DNA from: Isoetes engelmannii
Lineage: Eukaryota; Streptophyta; Lycopodiopsida; Isoetales; Isoetaceae
Direction: 5' to 3'
Assembly: GCA_011763485.2 (NCBI GenBank)
Contig: JAANSK020155562.1
Location: 1-39,250 of the forward strand
Length of the DNA stretch: 39,250 nucleotides
The notes beneath the pieces are model-generated. The model was not told where the DNA came from. It was given only the letters and a program-made list of their open reading frames with translations, and did no database searches. A program made the position numbers and the translations under genes. Numbering within the stretch: position 1 is the stretch's first letter; each line of letters begins with the position of its first letter. This document shows, piece after piece, positions 34,317 to 39,250 of this stretch.

Positions 34317-35070
34317 ACAGGGTCATTTGTCACATGGTATTCCTGTAATGCTTCTTCCCTTCGTGCATATCAATTTCATATTAAGAATATGCAACAAGGA
34401 CCAGATCAGTTTTAAGATGGTTATCATGCTGTCAGCTTTATTGCTTATCATTTCATACATCATTCAGTCTTTGTTGCTTATCTTTTCATCCATCATTCCT
34501 CCTTCCAGTGTGCCGCTCAGTTGTGTTGGTAAAGTTGCAGCCAACTAAGTGATGGTACTAACTGTTTTAAGTTCACTGGGCTTCCTCCCCTTCCTCCCCT
34601 TGGCATGAAGGTAACCCTTCATTGGACATGCTCTTTAGGGGTTTTTGACCGGGATTCAACTCCCCAAATGCTCTTTTGTGATAATATGATAATGTGGTTG
34701 GCAGCAAGGTCCATAATACGTGTCTGCATGTATAAGGCCATCCCGGAACCATTGGAGATTTAATTGTAGGGTCAAACCAAGGGGATGGGTCAAAAACTAC
34801 ATGTTTGACCCCTCAAGACTTCAAACACATGGTCAAGAATGAACATGATGGAACATCTTGTTGAAAATTGCATGATCCAATGACTATAAAAAAACGATAA
34901 GACACGATGTTTGAATGATGACTGGACATCATCCAGATGTCACCACATTTGGACACATAATATCATAATCATATATAGATAGATAGGCTACGATCAACAA
35001 CTGCAAATTCTCACCTCCAAAAAAAAAAAAAAAAATCATTGGATCCAAGTCCTTATCGAACCATCTGAAT
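34317..35070. other. Intergenic, no gene recognised
   Basis: A hydrophobic open frame at 34294-34548 has no family features. A poly(A) run at 35020-35035 could be a retroposon tail, but the sequence before it is not recognised. Confidence 0.4.
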
Positions 35071-35278
35071 TGAAGAAACTAATATCAGGTCATTGCAAAA
35101 CTTCTATGAGTCCCACAAAGTTGTTATTTGCCAACTCTTGATATACTAACTTAATCATGCCCTCTACTAAAGGTTGAAGAAACTAATATCAAGTCATTGC
35201 AAAACTTCTATGAGTCCCACAAAGTTGTTATTTGCCAACACTTGATATACTAACTTAATCATGCCCTTTACTAAAGGT
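35071..35278. repeat. 104-bp tandem duplication
   Basis: Copies at 35071-35174 and 35175-35278, starting tgaagaaactaatatca, differ at only a few positions. Confidence 0.93.
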
Positions 35279-35329
35279 GCCTTGCTGGCTCTAATTGTTC
35301 TCTTCTACCTTACGTTGTGATCCTCTGTC

Positions 35330-35423
35330 CCTAATTTTTTTCAAACTGTTAAAGCCATTAGCTTTTATCTCCCATTCCTAATTTTTTTCAAATTGTTAAA
35401 GCCATTAGCTTTTATCTCCCATT
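35330..35423. repeat. 47-bp tandem duplication
   Basis: cctaatttttttcaaa(c/t)tgttaaagccattagc... is repeated at 35330-35376 and 35377-35423, only 50 bp beyond the previous duplication. Confidence 0.93.
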
Positions 35424-37014
35424 GAGTCTCCTATTAAGTCACAGGCTCTCATTTCTCACATTATTTTCAACAAATTGGTAGCACAAATATAAAATACCTA
35501 AAAAACAAATAAACACAAGCAATGACTGCAATCATTAATTTGAATCAAATGCATAGTTTGACATTAGGTTATCCGTCTTAAGAACGAAAATTTGTGTTTT
35601 GGATTTGTATCAATCTTTTATTGATGTACTCAACTATTTCTAAGTGTGACATTTGTTTTCTCTCCTAAAATCCATTCTTTGAACGCAAATTTAAATAGAT
35701 TGATAATATTGTTACTAAAAATTCAACAACAAAAATAATTACAAAGAAAATAATGTCCATTCTTGCACATATGGACGGACGTTGAAGATCAAGTAAAAAC
35801 ACAAGCTAAGGACATTAGCCACATATTAACATTGAAGGCCAGTAAAAACACAAGCAAGGACATTTACGCAGTGTTGGCACACGTTTACTACTAACATTTC
35901 AGATGTATACGTGGCTGTTATTCGCTTAAGTGAGCAGCCAATGGACACCCTCCCCTAATCCTGTATAAAATCAAAGCTTTCATGACCTGCATGAAAACAC
36001 TGTTGATTCTTCAAGCTAATTGTCCATATATTCCCATACTCATCTTACTCAAAAGTGTTAATACCAATTTATATGTACTGTACTTGCCAAGAATTAAAAT
36101 ACTCAACGCTTAGTACCTATTAAACAGATAATAAATTTGTAACAAACAAAGATTTTCATTTTGAAAACACTGCTATGAATTTCTCATGCATTCAGAGGAA
36201 GACCCCTCCATTTGCTCAGCATCATGTACATCAGTTCAATGCAGACAATTGGTCACCGGACCCAAAAAAACCAAGCAAGCTTCCAACAGTTAAAGGCAAA
36301 AATCGAGTCTGCAAATATATATTAGAAACTTGATCTGATTTTATCTTGTTTTAATGTTCGGTCTGGGCTGACCTTTACATGTCCGTTCTCATTATGCAGC
36401 TGTTTAGAAGATATATTCTATTACGGTCTTGAGTAAAACATGTCAACTGTATATGCAACTTAAGAAAATCATTAGTTATCAGTGTTAATAGTACTACCAT
36501 ACCAAAGTGACAGGTCACATGGTCCAAGCACAAGGAACGCTTGATGTGTCCAAGGTACAGAGCGAGGTACAGTTAGAATGCTCGAATTATGTTGCAGGGT
36601 GCAAAAGAGAGGTAGTGTTCCCAAAACTCCCATTGATGCGAAAGGTACAAAAGTGTGCTCGGCAAAGACCATGGAAAAACACAAGGGTACTGAACAGGAA
36701 CTCTCAATTTAGCCGTTGAGCAACCCTGTAGGATTGCATGAAAAGAATGTCATCAACAACATTACAAGACCAACAAAAGAAAACATTCATTACTTATATT
36801 ACCTTCCATCAGAAATAAGTTTAGTGGAAGTCTTAACTCAAAAGAAGACTTTTACCATATGGAAACATGGACACGTAACTGCTACACAGCAGCCATTTCG
36901 ACAAAACCTAAGGTCTAAAAAAGCCCTAAAAGGATTACCTTGTGCTATACTGGAACTTCATTCCAAGTTTGGAGATTGTTCATGCAAGACTAAAACATTC
37001 AGACAATTTTACTT
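35424..37014. other. Intergenic; may include the SR gene 3' UTR
   Basis: AT-rich. A diverged repeat with agtaaaaacacaagc occurs at about 35794 and 35841. Short open frames at 36507-37018 show no family features, and those nearest 37015 overlap the presumed 3' UTR of the minus-strand SR gene. No clear polyadenylation signal was identified. Confidence 0.4.
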
Positions 37015-38752
37015 CTAAAACCGCGTAGGCGTCTTTGCCTTCTCCACCAATACAACACGCCCATTCCACTCGGTCTGATCGAGTGCTTCTATAGCAGCAT
37101 CAGCATCCTCATCTCTTTCAAGCGTCAAGAAACCAAAGCCTCTGGATTCATTTGACCTGAAAAAGAGAAACAGTAATTAAGATAAACTCATGAAAGAAGC
37201 CAATTCAAGTACGTTTTATATAACAAACCAATGTTCAGAAATGAACATTAACTGACCTCCTGTCCCGCACAATACGAACATCCATCACACGGCCATATTT
37301 GGAGAACTTCCTTTCAATATCCTTTTCTGTTGTGATGAAGTTAAATCCAGCAATGAAGAGGTTATTTCCCGGTTCACCAACGCCATTGCTTCTATTTGCA
37401 GGTGGTGCCCATGGACGCCGACGAAGTGGAGACCTGCCACGCCTTCCTTGATACCGAGGAGGCGATCTCCGCCTTGGGGAATATCGCCCTCTGCAGAGGA
37501 AAGGATATAATTTCACTCATGAATCCTTACAAAAGCAGGAATGCTATTTATATGCCAAGATGAAGATGAACATTATCTTCATGCATTAGTGCAATGTCAA
37601 CTTAAGGAAATCCTTCTGTGATGTCTTCTGCTCTTTAGAATAATTGTGAAATATATACAACTTTGGACAATTCAAAAAGCTATAAAGATGATTATAAACT
37701 ATCAAAAGTGGAATTATAATGAGTATGTACTAATGAGGCATTGAAAGAAAATGGAATCCTTCTGTGATGTCTTCTGCTCTTTAGAATGAATGTGAAATGT
37801 ATACAACTTTGGACAATTCAAAAAGCTATAAAGATGATTACAAACTATCAGAAGTGGAATTATAATGAGTATGCACTAATGAGCCATTGGAAAGAAAATG
37901 GAATCCTTCTGTGATGTCTTCTGCTCTTTAGAATGAATGTGAAATGTATACAACTTTGCACAATTCAAAAAGCTATAAAGATAATTATAAACTATCAGAA
38001 GTGGAATTATAATGAGTATGCACTAATGAGGCATTGGAAAGAAAATGGAAGAAAGGATCAAACCTGGGGGAGTAACCACGCCGAGGAGAGCGCCGAGGAG
38101 ACCGACGATCTCTGTGACGAGGACTTCTAGACCTAGACCTTGCACCACGGCCACGAGCAGGTGATCTAGCTGATTTACGTACAGGAGACCGTGATCTTGG
38201 TGCAGGAGACCTAGACCTGGAGGCAGAAACTCTTTCTGGAGAACCTGAAGACTTCCTACGAGGAGATCTATCCCTCTTTCTTCTGGGAGAGGGCGATCTT
38301 CTGGGTGATGGGGATCTCGATTTCCTTGGCGACAAAGACCTGCTTCTGCCTCGCCCACTAGACCTATTTTTCTGTTTCGGCGAAGCAGACCTTTTGGGTG
38401 AACTATCTGATCTTGGGCTTCTTGAATGCCTCTTATCAGACCTTAGATTCTCTGGCGACCTTGGTTTTTCTGGCGACCTGGATCCAGGCCGATCCTGGGC
38501 ATGCTGCAACTGCTTTGGTTCACCGTCGCCCTCATCCTGCCGAACTTCTGCAGAGCTATTTTGCGCAATATGGTCTGAATCCTGCGGCAGCTCTTGGTTT
38601 AAATCTAAACCCATTCCAGCGGCAGAGGGCAACGCAAGGTCTGCAACTGGGGGCGAAGAAACGGGTGCCGGAATCGAGATATTTGGTGGGTTTTGTTCAA
38701 ACATAAACTCGTCGTGGTCCTCCGAAGGGGCGATGTCCATGTTGCTCGCCAT
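37015..38752 (-). CDS. SR45a/Tra2-like serine-arginine splicing factor (3 exons)
   Basis: Nuclear pre-mRNA splicing regulator with an RS domain and one RRM. Gene model: complement(join(37015..37156, 37257..37490, 38064..38752)); both introns are GT-AG and the joined frame is 1065 nt, 354 residues plus stop. I start at ATG 38752 (MASNMDIAPS), since the open frame before it uses TTG. Residues 1-90 are acidic and Pro-rich. About 91-256 is a dense RS region (SRSPSPRRSPSPRR type). The RRM spans about 272-347, with RNP2 LFIAGF at 274-279 and RNP1 SRGFGFLTL at 312-320. It ends VEKAKTPTRF, so the C-terminal RS/Gly tail of many relatives is missing. The family binds exonic RNA and contacts U1/U2 factors; many members autoregulate by alternative splicing. 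Other candidates are SR45-like proteins. Confidence 0.92.
37611..38049. repeat. 147-bp unit repeated three times in SR gene intron 1
   Basis: Copies begin tccttctgtgatgtcttctg at 37611, 37757 and 37904 (lengths 146, 147 and about 146). Copies 2 and 3 are nearly identical and copy 1 is slightly diverged. They fill most of the 573-bp intron (37491-38063), and the last copy ends about 14 bp from the intron's 5' splice site on the minus strand. Confidence 0.93.
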
Positions 38753-39250
38753 AGCCAAAGCTTGGATGTGTCGAAGACCTAAACACGACGGATTTAATCA
38801 AAGCCCTAATAAACCCTGAACCTCTTTTTGCATGTATTGTCGCCAACTGTTTGAACATCGAAATATACAAATGTATTATTTGCTACAATTGTTGACATGA
38901 TGTCGAGTTTGTGCATATGCCAAACGGGTGGCTTGTGGGGGGAACCATTGGGTGCGCACTATTGACAAACTTTGCAACGTTGCCCACCCTTAATATGGCC
39001 TCTGATCCTTCTAAATAAAGGATTCTTTTTAGAGGCATTATATTTAACAAGTCAAGCGTCGATCCTACGGCACAAAGGGGGGCAGGTGAGTATTCCGACG
39101 GCCGTCGTTCTTGCGGTGTGTGTTCCTACGAAAATATTCTGGAACATTTTATTTTAGTATTTGCAAAGTTTCAAAAAAAAACTTTCTATTTTTAGACTGA
39201 GCAGCTTCAAGAGGTGCTTATTCATAGTCATCTAGGATGTTCTAGAGCAT
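38753..39250. other. Upstream region of the SR gene
   Basis: Immediately before the ATG (minus strand) is a leader with gggtttattagggcttt, similar to telo-box-like motifs common before plant housekeeping genes. Further out, gcctct/agaggc around 38998-39036 can pair with inner gatcctt/aaggattc. No other gene was seen. Confidence 0.45.

Noticed and set aside
36472-37018. Open frames of 70-100 codons on both strands next to the SR gene
   Set aside because: No start context, domain or splice evidence; the region is more simply the SR gene's 3' flank.
38394-38819. Plus-strand frames of 141 and 102 codons
   Set aside because: Antisense to the RS-region exon of the SR gene; the Leu/Ser-rich translation is a shadow of RS codons.

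Overview
The window looks like plant nuclear DNA. It holds a three-exon SR/Tra2-type splicing-factor gene, nepenthesin-type aspartic proteases, CDC48 and UBP16-like pseudogenes, a chromodomain Ty3/gypsy relic and several LINEs. Gene density is very low and most of the sequence is decayed repeats. A seedless vascular plant or another large plant genome would fit, but the sequence alone does not settle the lineage.

Layout. 1-2520 is low-complexity or unrecognised DNA with a 270-bp pyrimidine tract. 2526-5334 is a broken Ty3/gypsy pol gene, followed by a repeat-rich tail that may be UTR/LTR. 6824-7090 is a minus-strand LINE fragment. From 7234 to 19702 there is a tandem segmental duplication. 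Each unit contains two 335-bp repeats, a unique stretch, a D1-deleted CDC48 pseudogene and an intronless aspartic protease gene. Unit 1 (7234-13643) carries the intact protease plus a 357-bp MITE with a 9-bp target duplication and a 1.75-kb hairpin-rich insertion; both are absent from unit 2. Unit 2 (14325-19702) carries a 5'-truncated LINE, and its protease is broken by a 2-bp deletion.

20020-22672 holds two 0.9-kb direct repeats. They begin with a short module that recurs at 23355 and 26775. 24780-25375 is a LINE 3' end. 27078-29885 is a UBP16-like deubiquitinase pseudogene that kept its introns. 30500-36990 is mostly intergenic: hairpins, two MITE-like elements, a LINE RT fragment, a LINE 3' end and several perfect tandem duplications. 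37015-38752 (minus strand) is the clearest functional gene, the RS-domain/RRM splicing factor; its first intron is largely a 147-bp sequence repeated three times.

Only two genes look intact: the secreted aspartic protease (11805-13133) and the SR protein. No pathway or operon links them. The main interest is the insertion history that the duplication lets one read, the LINE 3' ends (a conserved hairpin plus a different 5-bp tail in each copy), and several undescribed foldback structures.
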